From Candidatus Kaiserbacteria bacterium (GTDB taxonomy: Bacteria; Patescibacteriota; Minisyncoccia; Phycocordibacterales; UBA2100), in the NCBI GenBank assembly GCA_028286585.1, contig JAQBRI010000002.1, positions 1 through 44,979 of the forward strand: a stretch of DNA of 44,979 nucleotides, given 5' to 3'. Positions 28,201 through 35,725 of this stretch are shown piece by piece. Positions within the stretch are counted from its first letter, which is position 1, and each line of letters starts with the position of its first letter. Below the pieces are notes generated by a model. That model was not told the origin of the DNA. It made no database searches and saw only the letters and a program-made list of their open reading frames with translations. The translations under genes and the position numbers were made by a program.

Positions 28201-29118
28201 TCCGCGTCCAACTGCTGAGTTGTCGCGAATACGCCCTCCCGCGCCTGTTTGGGCACCGGGGAAGGGCGCAACCGATGTCGGGTGATTATGCGTCTCTGCG
28301 GTGCAGGTGATGTGAACCACATGCTCGAAGATTTGCATGGACGAAGGCTTGCCCGGAGTGACTGGCAGGATCAAGCGTGTGCAAAATCCTTTGATCACAC
28401 CGGCATTGTCTCTGAACGCAACGAGGCTGGCGTTTGAATGCCCGAGATTTTTCAGCGGTCGCTGAACAATATCAAACAGTGTGTCCTGCACCGGTATTCC
28501 ATCGATGACGATCTGACCTTTGAAGTACCAGTGCCGACCGTGCTCGCTGTTCGCGTTGCCTAGTTGGAACAGTTCCACATCGGTCGGATTCCTGCGAAGG
28601 ATTTCCACAAAGAGATGTAGATAGTATTCAATGTCCCGGGCATCCATGCCAAGGCCAAGGCTACTGTTTATCTCCTCGAGAGCCGCCTTTCCACGACCCA
28701 TGAGGTCGATTACTCGGACATCTTCCGGCATGGCGCCGGTGTCAAAGCTTACGATCCCATCTGCATAGTGTTGCTCAGTCATACGATCGAGATGAGTCTT
28801 GAAGATGTCGTCCAACTCGCCGTCACCGGCAAGGTAGCGGCAGGTGCGTTCAATACGCGTGATTTGCGGAAGCCCCATGGCGTGACAAATTGATACAGCA
28901 TTCGACGAGAACGGAGTCTCGATACTAAGTCGTGGTCCAATTTCTACAGCATTTTTTGCTGCGATGTGAGGTTCGATCCCGGTTAGCCCAGGTTCGAACG
29001 TTTCTGCAATAAGCCATTGCAGCTGTTTGAATTCCGGCTCGGACAGGGGGGCTGTGGTTTCGATGTAAAAACCAAGGTCTAGCTCGCTGTTGATCTGGCG
29101 ATATATCGAATAGATCAT
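25267..29118 (-). CDS. purL: Phosphoribosylformylglycinamidine synthase, single-chain PurL
   Basis: 1283 residues, the length of the large one-chain PurL of proteobacteria and eukaryotes, not the PurL/PurQ/PurS complex. The N-terminal domain precedes tandem ATP-binding AIRS-like halves; AETHNHPTSVAPFPGAQTGA is the diagnostic motif (about residues 280-300). The C-terminal glutaminase has GVCNGCQLMALLGW (nucleophile Cys, about residue 1112) and MPHPERCF (catalytic His and Glu). It converts FGAR to FGAM using glutamine and ATP. The gene is G+C-rich and has a strong ribosome site (AAGGA, 6 nt before the ATG), unlike its neighbours. It is divergent from purM, the next step. Confidence 0.97.
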   Translation of the reverse strand: MIYSIYRQINSELDLGFYIETTAPLSEPEFKQLQWLIAETFEPGLTGIEPHIAAKNAVEIGPRLSIETPFSSNAVSICHAMGLPQITRIERTCRYLAGDGELDDIFKTHLDRMTEQHYADGIVSFDTGAMPEDVRVIDLMGRGKAALEEINSSLGLGMDARDIEYYLHLFVEILRRNPTDVELFQLGNANSEHGRHWYFKGQIVIDGIPVQDTLFDIVQRPLKNLGHSNASLVAFRDNAGVIKGFCTRLILPVTPGKPSSMQIFEHVVHITCTAETHNHPTSVAPFPGAQTGAGGRIRDNSAVGRGGIVGVGAAGYFVGNLFIPGYQISGEEVGHDKPSKYASPLSILIEGSNGVSSYGNQFGEPLTLGFTRTFGQMVDNEWREPRKPILYSGGVGHLFDGHITKETAEVGMLIVRIGGPAYPIGVGGSSASSMMQGENSESLDFSSVQRGNAEMENRANRVIRACVEMGDKNPISSIHDQGAGGPSNVLTELLEPLGGKINIRGIVLGDKTMSVLKIWSAEFQEGYGLLIRQEQIDLFTSICARERVNCEVLGVIDGSGNVCLEDTLNGTTPVELNLEQILTNMPQKTFESKRRTKDLKPLNLPDITVGIAIKAVFALLSVGSKGFLVHKVDRSVGGLVAQQQCCGIAQIPIADVSVNAQSHFALTGSASSLGEQPIKMLIDPKAGARMAVGEMLTNMAGARISDIINIRCRANWMWPAKLPYEGALLYDAAVAMSDLMIALGIAVDGGKDSLSMAAAIPSLREPVKAPGSLVILGYASVPDITKKVTPDIKRPGESSLYLIDLGEGKNRLGGSALAQAFNQLGCESPDVENPKLLRNSFLAVQQMIDEGVILSLHDRSDGGLITAVAEMCMASRCGFILYAKSAETVITEMFAEELGFVLEISSDDEHRLFRICNTFNVPCSFVGITREDPLCGVINSSAGSHEEEILFQMNIGYLRHLWESTSSRLEEEQSTVECAREEHLGHLEILPGLNEAPSYHLSFTPVSTTPQILGAYNKPRVAILREEGTNGDREMQAACFAAGLEPWDVTMSDLLLGKIDLDQFQGLIFAGGFSYMDVFDSAKGWAGTILFNEKLREMFDRFYAREDTFSLGVCNGCQLMALLGWVPWKGIAGEKQPRFVHNTSGRFESRWVQVEILPNPSILLFGMEGTKLGVWNANGEGRRFFPDQEIEKEVLRLNLSPLVLLDPYGNPTEAYPHNPSGSPGGYTALCSPDGRHLAMMPHPERCFRLWQWPWMPDSWKGLEASPWLRMFQNARTWCMEHRA

Positions 29119-29124
29119 GTCTTA

Positions 29125-29129
29125 TCCTT
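29125..29129 (-). promoter_or_regulatory. Ribosome-binding site of purL
   Basis: On the minus strand AAGGA lies 6 nt before the ATG. Most genes in the window lack such a site. I could not define a convincing purL promoter in the 186-nt divergent region. Confidence 0.75.
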
Positions 29130-29232
29130 TCTGTTGTTGAACGTTTGTGGTGTCAAAAAACAATGCACCTTATATAGGGTGTGTTCCGCTCGTGATAGTA
29201 CGTAAAAATGACTTAAAAGCAAGAATTTACAT

Positions 29233-29298
29233 TTGCCTTTTGTTGGGTTTTCAGTACTATGCAGCTCAGGACATGTAGACATTAGAAACCAAAAGGAG
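29233..29298 (+). promoter_or_regulatory. Probable purM promoter and strong Shine-Dalgarno
   Basis: TTGCCT (29233-29238) and TACTAT (29255-29260) are 16 nt apart. AAGGAG (29293-29298) lies 6 nt before the ATG at 29305. The ribosome site is certain; the promoter is a moderate match. No purine riboswitch fold was recognised in the short leader. Confidence 0.55.
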
Positions 29299-29304
29299 TG
29301 ACGT

Positions 29305-30411
29305 ATGAGCATGACCTACGCAGGCACCGGTGTCAATTATGACGCTATGGACCCTTTCAAACTGATGGCACAGCGTGCTGCACGAGAAACCGCCGGAAAC
29401 ATTACGGAACTCGCCGGCGGCGAGTTCCGGGAATTCGAACCAAGTCGAGGTGAAAGTGTTTACCTGATCGAAACTGCCAGAAGCTACTTCGCTCATGTGG
29501 AGGAAGGGCTCGGCACCAAGAACTTGGTCGCGGACGCAATGTACATACTTACGGGCAAGTCGTACTACGACCAAATCGCACAATGCGCTGTCGCCATGAT
29601 CGTCAACGACATGGTTACACTCGGTGCGTTGCCTCTATCGGTTGCTATGCATCTCGCTGTCGGCACTTCTGATTGGTTCAAGGATGAGAATCGTGCTCGC
29701 GACCTGGTCAACGGCTGGAAAAACGCATGCGATCTGGCACGATGCACGTGGGGTGGGGGCGAGACGCCAACTCTCAAGGGCATAGTTGTTCCGGAAACTG
29801 TCGTTCTTTCTGGTTCGGCGATAGGCATCATCAAACCGAAAGAATGTTTGATTGCTGGTCCGATTCAGTATGGCGATGCAATCGTCATGGTCGAAAGTTC
29901 CGGCATTCATGCGAACGGACTTACATTGGCGCGAGAGATCGCTGGCAAGCTGTCGGAAGGGTATCTCACAAAACTCTCCGATGGCCGGACTTACGGCGAG
30001 ACGCTTCTCGACCCCACGTACGTCTATGTTGGACTCGTCGAAGATTGTCTTGCACGTCGTGGTATCGACATTCACTATGCGGTCAATATCACAGGCCATG
30101 GGTGGCGCAAGCTCATGCGGGCAACACAGCCGTTCACCTACATGATTGATACGCTTCCAACACAGCTTCCGATTTTCGACTTCCTGCAACAGCACGGACC
30201 GGTCGATGACAGGGAAGCATACGGGAACTTCAACATGGGCGCCGGTTTTGCGCTCTACGTGACCGAAGCCTCAACGGCCGAAGTGATTCACGTCGCCAAA
30301 GCACTCGGCTTACGTGCGTTTGTTGCTGGACACATCGAAAATGGCGACAAAAAAGTCGTTATCAAACCAAAGAATCTCGAATACGCCGGCGAGACGCTCG
30401 CAGTTCGTTAA
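29305..30411 (+). CDS. purM: Phosphoribosylformylglycinamidine cyclo-ligase (AIR synthase), PurM-type
   Basis: 368 residues. It begins YAGTGVNYDAMDPFK and has the AIRS fold: VADAMYILTGKSYYDQIAQ, then GGGETPTLKG, SSGIHANGLTLAR and NITGHGWRKLMR. Classic PurM has GGETAEMPG and a Gly-rich HITGGG; the TLKG and TGHGW variants mark a divergent subfamily. It should close FGAM to AIR with ATP, the step after PurL. Like purL it is G+C-rich, has AAGGAG upstream and ends in its own terminator. The two genes are divergent over 186 nt. No other purine synthesis gene is in the window, so a full pathway is not shown. Confidence 0.9.
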   Translation: MSMTYAGTGVNYDAMDPFKLMAQRAARETAGNITELAGGEFREFEPSRGESVYLIETARSYFAHVEEGLGTKNLVADAMYILTGKSYYDQIAQCAVAMIVNDMVTLGALPLSVAMHLAVGTSDWFKDENRARDLVNGWKNACDLARCTWGGGETPTLKGIVVPETVVLSGSAIGIIKPKECLIAGPIQYGDAIVMVESSGIHANGLTLAREIAGKLSEGYLTKLSDGRTYGETLLDPTYVYVGLVEDCLARRGIDIHYAVNITGHGWRKLMRATQPFTYMIDTLPTQLPIFDFLQQHGPVDDREAYGNFNMGAGFALYVTEASTAEVIHVAKALGLRAFVAGHIENGDKKVVIKPKNLEYAGETLAVR

Positions 30412-30433
30412 CGGACATGAACCGAACATAAGC

Positions 30434-30464
30434 AAACCCCGCCGAGACATCGGCGGGTTTTTTT
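30434..30464 (+). terminator. Terminator of purM
   Basis: CCCGCCGA pairs with TCGGCGGG around a GACA tetraloop and is followed by seven Ts. It starts about 20 nt after the stop codon. Confidence 0.95.
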
Positions 30465-30540
30465 AATTCCTATTTTTTTGCAACAAAGATCTGTAATAAA
30501 ATGGGTCGTGATACGTGTACCATACATACACCTAGCTGTT

Positions 30541-30568
30541 TTGTGTATGTCATTTAAAATTGTATACT
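30541..30568 (+). promoter_or_regulatory. Leaderless promoter of the GH18-like gene
   Basis: TTGTGT (30541-30546) and TATACT (30563-30568) are 16 nt apart, and the -10 box ends 8 nt before the ATG at 30577. Confidence 0.65.
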
Positions 30569-30576
30569 GAATATAT

Positions 30577-31776
30577 ATGAATACACGTACCTTATTTTCA
30601 ATTGTAATCACAGGGGCATTACTAATCACACCGGTCATTACTTCTGCTGCGACAAGCAAATTTGAAGTAACAGGCTGGATGCCTTATTGGAGAGGTGCGA
30701 CTTCGACCAACGACGTACTACCGCATATCACTGCGATGACCGAGGTAAATCCGTTTGTCTACACGATCAAAAGCAACGGTACGCTTCTCGACAACGGAAA
30801 TCTTTCTGCTGAACCGTGGGCTTCATTTATCGCAACAGCAAAGGCCGACAAGGTACGAGTAATTCCAACCATCATGACAAGTGATGGAACCTTATTGCAT
30901 ACGCTCATCAATACAAAGGCTCACCGAGACTCATTTGCCGCAAATATTGTTCAAGCGGTCAAGGCTGGCGGCTTTGACGGTATTGATATCGACTTCGAAG
31001 GTAAACACGCTGAAGACAAGGATAACTTTTCACTTTTCTTGCAGAATCTCTATCAGCGTATGGGTCCAAAATGGGTCATGTGTACAATAGAAGCGCGTAC
31101 ACCACTCCAAGACAGGTATGCGGGTACAGATATTCCACCTGATGCATCAATTTATTCTAATGACTTTGCAAAGATCAACCAATACTGCGACCGGGTGCGC
31201 ATCATGACCTATGACCAGCAGGGCGTTGACCTTACGCTTGCAAATCAAGCGGCATCTTCGTCACTCATATACGCGCCCGTTGCCGATCCGGCATGGGTAG
31301 AAAAGGTTGTAAATCTTACTGCGCAGCAGGTTGCTCGTAATAAGATCCTTATTGGTGTACCAACGTACGGATATGAATACGACGTAACTGCGTATGCTAA
31401 CAATCAATACATATACGATATTTTGTGGACGTTTAATCCTGGGTACGCTACACAGATTGCACTGCAATATGGTGTAACTCCAACTCGAAACTCGGCCGGT
31501 GAAATGAACTTTACCTATGTTTCGAATGACAACGCTCCACCTGCAACATCAGTTACTCCAAATTCTGCAATGCTCGCATCTGCTGCAGCAAGTTTGTATG
31601 CGACACAATACAATTCTCATCTCAATTTCCGATTGATCGATTGGCCAGACGCTCAGACGGTGCAAGATAAGATCAACTTGGCAAAAAAACTTGGTATCCG
31701 TGGTATCTCAATATTCAAGCTTGATGGAGGAGAGGATCAAGGTATGTGGACAGTGCTCGAAAATAACAAAAAATAA
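30577..31776 (+). CDS. Secreted glycoside hydrolase family 18-like protein (SpoIIID/YaaH-type chitinase fold)
   Basis: 399 residues. Residues 1-24 are a signal peptide ending TSAA. The TIM-barrel starts with FEVTGWMPYWRG. The GH18 motif DGIDIDFEG occupies about residues 134-142, with the catalytic Glu at 141 and the helper Asp residues intact. VRIMTYDQQG supplies the later conserved Tyr-Asp strand. The pattern resembles YaaH/spore-type GH18 enzymes that act on peptidoglycan or chitin-like N-acetylglucosamine polymers. It probably works outside the cell on its own or a host's wall. The substrate is inferred. Confidence 0.88.
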   Translation: MNTRTLFSIVITGALLITPVITSAATSKFEVTGWMPYWRGATSTNDVLPHITAMTEVNPFVYTIKSNGTLLDNGNLSAEPWASFIATAKADKVRVIPTIMTSDGTLLHTLINTKAHRDSFAANIVQAVKAGGFDGIDIDFEGKHAEDKDNFSLFLQNLYQRMGPKWVMCTIEARTPLQDRYAGTDIPPDASIYSNDFAKINQYCDRVRIMTYDQQGVDLTLANQAASSSLIYAPVADPAWVEKVVNLTAQQVARNKILIGVPTYGYEYDVTAYANNQYIYDILWTFNPGYATQIALQYGVTPTRNSAGEMNFTYVSNDNAPPATSVTPNSAMLASAAASLYATQYNSHLNFRLIDWPDAQTVQDKINLAKKLGIRGISIFKLDGGEDQGMWTVLENNKK

Positions 31777-31792
31777 TCGTATACTACGACTC

Positions 31793-32611
31793 ATGGAACC
31801 AACAACACAAACGAATCAAATTATTACGCATCAAAAAAACCGGGCAGCATTTGCAATTCCTCTCGCCATTATTATCGCTGGACTTTTTGTGGGAGTAGGA
31901 CTCTTCTTTGGCTTGCGAGGTGCCGGGAATGCACAATTAGCACAAAACGGTGCTCAGCAACAGGCGGCCGGAGCAACCAACACGACAAAAGATCAGATCC
32001 AAGCTGCAATTAGTCCTGTGGAATCCGCATATCTCGATACAAGTCTTACAGGCAAATATCCGATCACGCTTGGTCACGCTGATGCACCTGTCACCATGGA
32101 TTATTGGTACGACTATCAGTGTCCATACTGTAAGGCTGTCGATGTAGGTCACCCGCAAATTCCTATTAAGCCCTCAATGGCAATGATTGTTAAAGATTAT
32201 GTCGATACTGGCAAGGTAAAACTCGTTTTTAAGAGTTTCCCATTTCTCGGGCAAGATTCTATTACCGCTGCTGAATATGCCCACGCAATATGGATGCTGT
32301 ACCCAGACAAATTCTACGAATGGCACACACACATGATGCAGGCACAGGATGCCGAAGGGGACACGGGCTTTGGAAATGCGGCAACGATCGACATTCTCAT
32401 TGGTCTTATTCCTGGTCTTGATGACAATAAAATCAAACAATATATCGCAGACAACAAGGCTGCACTCGATAAGCAGATCACTGCTGAGCAAAAAGACGGC
32501 TCAGATCACGGTGTCGCAGGTACGCCTGGATTTGAAATTGGATCCCAGTCACTCGATGGTGCGCATGCTCCTGAGGATTTTATAAGCGCAATTGACTCTC
32601 AGCTGAAATAG
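31793..32611 (+). CDS. Membrane-anchored DsbA-like thiol oxidoreductase
   Basis: About 272 residues from the ATG at 31793; a longer frame upstream runs into the previous gene. A TATACT box ends 7 nt before this ATG, so the message is leaderless. A helix near residues 18-40 anchors a thioredoxin-fold domain. The active site is CPYC (about 110-113), within YDYQCPYCKA. GTPGFEIG holds the cis-Pro loop. The fold and the inserted helical region match the DsbA/DSBA-like family used for disulfide formation in exported proteins. No DsbB or VKOR partner is in the window. Cysteine-containing exported proteins nearby could be clients. Confidence 0.92.
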   Translation: MEPTTQTNQIITHQKNRAAFAIPLAIIIAGLFVGVGLFFGLRGAGNAQLAQNGAQQQAAGATNTTKDQIQAAISPVESAYLDTSLTGKYPITLGHADAPVTMDYWYDYQCPYCKAVDVGHPQIPIKPSMAMIVKDYVDTGKVKLVFKSFPFLGQDSITAAEYAHAIWMLYPDKFYEWHTHMMQAQDAEGDTGFGNAATIDILIGLIPGLDDNKIKQYIADNKAALDKQITAEQKDGSDHGVAGTPGFEIGSQSLDGAHAPEDFISAIDSQLK

Positions 32612-32642
32612 TACGGTTGACCTGATTTCAATTTCACTGTAC

Positions 32643-32687
32643 AATGCCTCCGTGATGCCTCGTGCGCGCGGAGGCATTTTGCTTTTG
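32643..32687 (+). terminator. Terminator after the DsbA-like gene
   Basis: AATGCCTCCG pairs with CGGAGGCATT over 10 bp with a 16-nt loop and is followed by a T-rich stretch. It lies about 30 nt after the stop codon. Confidence 0.8.
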
Positions 32688-32698
32688 TCCTCAAAAGC

Positions 32699-32770
32699 AC
32701 CCTGAAAAGTCTTGCTTTGCTCCGCCGTAGACTTGGCGAAGGAGAGGCGAAGTAGGGTCAGGATAACCCT
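32699..32770 (+). promoter_or_regulatory. Possible structured leader upstream of typA
   Basis: ACCCT (32699-32703) can pair with AGGGT (32754-32758), enclosing a hairpin with CTCC/GGAG and GCC/GGC pairs. The same AGGGT can instead pair with ACCCT at 32766-32770. The two folds exclude each other. They lie 36 nt or more before the typA ATG. The stems are short and imperfect, so this may be chance or a dispersed hairpin repeat. Confidence 0.3.
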
Positions 32771-32806
32771 GCTTACAAACAGTTATTAATCATTTTTTAC
32801 AATTTT

Positions 32807-34603
32807 ATGGATATTCGAAACATCGCAATCATCGCTCACGTTGACCACGGCAAGACAACGCTCACGGATGCAATCTTGCGCCAAACAGGTGCAGCGGTTG
32901 AAGGTGTCTCGATGGACAGTAACGCGCTTGAACTTGAGCGCGGTATTACTATTTATTCCAAAAACGCCTCAATCAACTATAAGGACACAAAAATCAACAT
33001 TGTTGATACACCGGGTCACGCCGATTTTGGTTCAGAAGTAGAGCGCGTATTGCGCAGTATCGACTCCGTTTTGCTTATCGTTGATGCACAAGAAGGCCCA
33101 ATGCCTCAGACACGTTTCGTACTCAAAAAATCATTGGAGCTTGGTCTAAAGCCGATCGTTGTAATCAACAAGGTAGACAAGCCTGCGGCTGATGCCAAGC
33201 GTGCAGAAGAACAGGTACTTGAGCTTTTCCTTGAACTTGGTGCAACTGACGCTCAGGCAGATTTTCCAGTTGTGTATGCCATCGGCAAACTTGGAATCGC
33301 AAAACGCTCAATGACTGAATTCACGAATCCTCCTACTGGAGATTTGATGCCGCTTTTGGATTGTATTCTTGAATATGTGCCCGTTGCTTCAGTCCCAAAT
33401 CCAGAGACTAAGCCAGCTCGAATTCAGGCGTTTAACCTTGCATACGACAACTTTTTGGGTCGTCTTGCTATCGCACGCGTCTACGATGGTGTGCTTAAAA
33501 CAGCTAGTTCTGTAACGGTCATAAGCCCGACTGGTGAAAAACGCAACGGCAAAATCACCAAAATATTTACATTCAAAGGATTGCAGCGAGTCGAGGCGGA
33601 ATCAGTTTCTGCCGGTGACATTGTTATGCTCGCGGGACTTCCAGACATCTTTATTGGAGAAACAATCACGACCGATGAGAACGTCGAGCCGCTTCCAGCA
33701 ATTGCGATCGATGAGCCAACAATCACACTCAATTTCCTCGTTAATAATTCTCCTTTCGCAGGAAAGGAAGGTAAGTTTGTAACGACTCGTCAGATTCGTG
33801 AACGACTCGAACGTGAACTCGAAGTGAACGTCGGACTCAAAGTCGACTTTTCGGGAGGTGACACTTACAAAGTTTCTGGACGCGGTGAACTCCATGTTGC
33901 CATCTTGCTCGAAAACATGCGTCGTGAAGGTTACGAACTTCAGGTCTCACAGCCACAGGTAATTATGCGAGAAGAAAACGGCGTCAAACTCGAACCGTTT
34001 GAGGAAGTTACTGTTGATACACCAAGTGAATACCAAGGCCCGATTATCGAACGACTCGGGGTGCGTAAATTTGTCATGAAAGACATGAAGGTTAACGACA
34101 ACCAGGTACGCCTTATCTTTGAAGGACCAACACGAGGACTCTTGGGATATAGAAACCAATTTGTACTCGATACCAAGGGTGAGGGAATTCTTTCTTCACG
34201 AGTACTCGGATTTAGTAAGTCTGTAGGAGAAATCAAGCGTAAGCAGGTTGGCTCGATGATCTCGATGGCGTCAGGTAAGTCACTCGGATTCTCATTGTGG
34301 ACACTCCAGGAGCGCGGAGTTCTGTATATCAGTCCAGCAACTGAAGTGTACGAGGGTATGGTTATTGGTAACACCAGTAAGGGCGAGGAAATGACCGTCA
34401 ATCCAACCAAGGGTAAACAGCTTACCAACATGCGTGCATCAGGATCTGACGAAGCTATCAACTTGGTGCCACCATTTACACTTTCTATCGAACGCGGACT
34501 CGAAGTCATCTCTGAAGACGAGTACCTCGAAATCACTCCGCTTTCAGTTCGTTTGCGCAAGCAATACTTGAGCGATACCGAACGGGCAAAGGCAAAACGG
34601 TAA
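32807..34603 (+). CDS. typA: Translational GTPase TypA/BipA
   Basis: 598 residues, the normal length. The GTPase domain has AHVDHGKTTL (G1), ERGITIYSKN (G2), DTPGHADFG (G3) and NKVD (G4). Elongation-factor-like domains II, III and V follow, with GRGELHVAILLENMRREGYE and the TypA-specific C-terminal region (GSMISMASGKSLGFSLWTLQERG). The protein binds ribosomes and helps 50S assembly, especially in stress or cold. The gene stands alone, with a terminator after it. Confidence 0.98.
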   Translation: MDIRNIAIIAHVDHGKTTLTDAILRQTGAAVEGVSMDSNALELERGITIYSKNASINYKDTKINIVDTPGHADFGSEVERVLRSIDSVLLIVDAQEGPMPQTRFVLKKSLELGLKPIVVINKVDKPAADAKRAEEQVLELFLELGATDAQADFPVVYAIGKLGIAKRSMTEFTNPPTGDLMPLLDCILEYVPVASVPNPETKPARIQAFNLAYDNFLGRLAIARVYDGVLKTASSVTVISPTGEKRNGKITKIFTFKGLQRVEAESVSAGDIVMLAGLPDIFIGETITTDENVEPLPAIAIDEPTITLNFLVNNSPFAGKEGKFVTTRQIRERLERELEVNVGLKVDFSGGDTYKVSGRGELHVAILLENMRREGYELQVSQPQVIMREENGVKLEPFEEVTVDTPSEYQGPIIERLGVRKFVMKDMKVNDNQVRLIFEGPTRGLLGYRNQFVLDTKGEGILSSRVLGFSKSVGEIKRKQVGSMISMASGKSLGFSLWTLQERGVLYISPATEVYEGMVIGNTSKGEEMTVNPTKGKQLTNMRASGSDEAINLVPPFTLSIERGLEVISEDEYLEITPLSVRLRKQYLSDTERAKAKR

Positions 34604-34617
34604 ATCCGAACATACAT

Positions 34618-34648
34618 AAAAACTCAGGACAAAATCCTGAGTTTTTTT
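34618..34648 (+). terminator. Terminator of typA
   Basis: ACTCAGGA pairs with TCCTGAGT around CAAAA and is followed by seven Ts. It starts about 15 nt after the stop codon. Confidence 0.93.
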
Positions 34649-34673
34649 GTTGTGCATGGTATTATTTTCCAAT

Positions 34674-35279
34674 ATGTCTCTGCAGTACACTATTGGTATC
34701 GATGAGGCAGGACGTGGCCCACTTGCCGGACCGGTGTCAGTGGGAATTGTCGTTATTCCCCAAGGGTTTGATTGGACGCAAATCGAAAATGTTCGTGATT
34801 CAAAGAAGTTGAGTGAAAAGAAGCGTGACGCAGTATTTGCACAAGTCAAAGAGATGGCTGCAAACAAACTGCTTATGTACTCGGTTGGATTTTCATCTGC
34901 CGAAATGATAGACGCACATGGAATAGTGCGTGCTATACAATCTGCGATGGCTCGCGCACTTAAAAATCTGCCTGTTGATCCGGCAGATTGTGAGGTACTG
35001 CTTGATGGTTCACTTGTCGCTCCCGCTCATTTTACAAACCAACGTACCATCATTGGTGGAGACGATTCTGAACCTTCGATATCGCTCGCATCGATATGCG
35101 CAAAAGTTTCAAGGGACGCACTTGTGGTCCGTGAATCCTCTAATTATCCTCAATATGGCCTGGATATCCACAAAGGATATGGAACCAAGATGCATCTTGA
35201 AAACATTAAAAAACATGGTCTTTCTCCATTCCATCGTCGTAGTTTTTGCAAAAATATAATGGTAAATCAGGAGGTGTAA
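34674..35279 (+). CDS. rnhB: Ribonuclease HII
   Basis: About 201 residues from the ATG at 34674. This start is preferred over TTG 34647 because that codon touches the typA terminator and a TATTAT box ends 8 nt before 34674. The motif IGIDEAGRGPLAGPV carries the catalytic Asp-Glu. DGSL holds the third acidic residue, and SLASICAKVSRD with YGLDIHKGYGT supplies the later conserved segments. It removes RNA from RNA-DNA hybrids, including single misincorporated ribonucleotides. Element copy B begins at the base following its stop codon. Confidence 0.96.
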   Translation: MSLQYTIGIDEAGRGPLAGPVSVGIVVIPQGFDWTQIENVRDSKKLSEKKRDAVFAQVKEMAANKLLMYSVGFSSAEMIDAHGIVRAIQSAMARALKNLPVDPADCEVLLDGSLVAPAHFTNQRTIIGGDDSEPSISLASICAKVSRDALVVRESSNYPQYGLDIHKGYGTKMHLENIKKHGLSPFHRRSFCKNIMVNQEV

Positions 35280-35381
35280 GCGAGGAATATTGTTCTCAAA
35301 AGCCCCTCGCAGCACGGCGGTGCGAGAGGAGCAATTCGCGACCACGCGAATATGCGTGTTTTTGTGAATAATGTTCCGAGC
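35280..35381 (+). ncRNA. Three-way-junction RNA element, copy B
   Basis: P1 pairs GGAATATTGTTCTCAAAAG (35284-35302) with TTTTTGTGAATAATGTTCC (35359-35377) using G.U pairs and one T/T mismatch. A tandem G.A and a GC/GC pair lie outside it. P2 is CCCCTC, bulge GCA, GCAC, loop GGCG, GTGC, GAGAGG. P3 is GCA-ATTCGCG, loop ACCA, CGCGAAT, bulged A, TGC. P2 and P3 differ in sequence from copies A, C and D but keep the pairing, the loops and the bulges. It lies between rnhB and the rpmF promoter. Confidence 0.75.
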
Positions 35382-35412
35382 GCAACACTTTACCTATCCG
35401 CACCCATATTTG

Positions 35413-35441
35413 TTGCCAAAAAGAACATTCTAGTCTATACT
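35413..35441 (+). promoter_or_regulatory. Leaderless promoter of rpmF
   Basis: TTGCCA (35413-35418) and TATACT (35436-35441) are 17 nt apart. The -10 box ends 9 nt before the chosen ATG. Confidence 0.75.
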
Positions 35442-35450
35442 CCTCAGCAT

Positions 35451-35696
35451 ATGGTAGTACGAATGCGACGTAACAGATCCCAGACGGCAAAGCGCCGTTC
35501 TCATCACGCTATTTCAGGCGTGCGTGTTTCCACTTGTAGTTGTGGGGCACTAAGACAGCCACATCATGCATGTCCTTCATGCGGTAAGTATCGAGGACGG
35601 GTAGTCATCGATGTAGTTGCCCGAGCAAAGCGAGCCGATAACAGAACTGCTCGAAAAACCAAAAATTTAGAAGCTTCTGGTAAAATGAAAACTTAA
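35451..35696 (+). CDS. rpmF: Large ribosomal subunit protein bL32
   Basis: About 81 residues from the ATG at 35451. A longer open frame upstream runs through the promoter and element B and is not supported. MVVRMRRNRSQTAKRRSHHA corresponds to the usual bL32 start (MAVPKRRTSKSRRRxRRSHH). A zinc-ribbon follows, with Cys pairs in STCSCG and CPSCGKYRGR. The basic C-terminal tail is somewhat longer than usual. It is followed after 29 nt by the nusB-NUDIX gene. Confidence 0.92.
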   Translation: MVVRMRRNRSQTAKRRSHHAISGVRVSTCSCGALRQPHHACPSCGKYRGRVVIDVVARAKRADNRTARKTKNLEASGKMKT

Positions 35697-35725
35697 ACAA
35701 ACAACCGTTCCCCCTTGATCTTTTT

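Noticed and set aside
29130-29232. Purine riboswitch in the purL-purM divergent region
   Set aside because: I could not draw the conserved three-helix fold or its loop sequences.
33940-34617. 225-codon minus-strand frame inside typA
   Set aside because: It is Ser/Pro-rich antisense sequence and shows no start region; typA is certain.
35352-35450. Upstream extension of the bL32 open frame
   Set aside because: It would read through RNA element B and the rpmF promoter and does not match the bL32 family.
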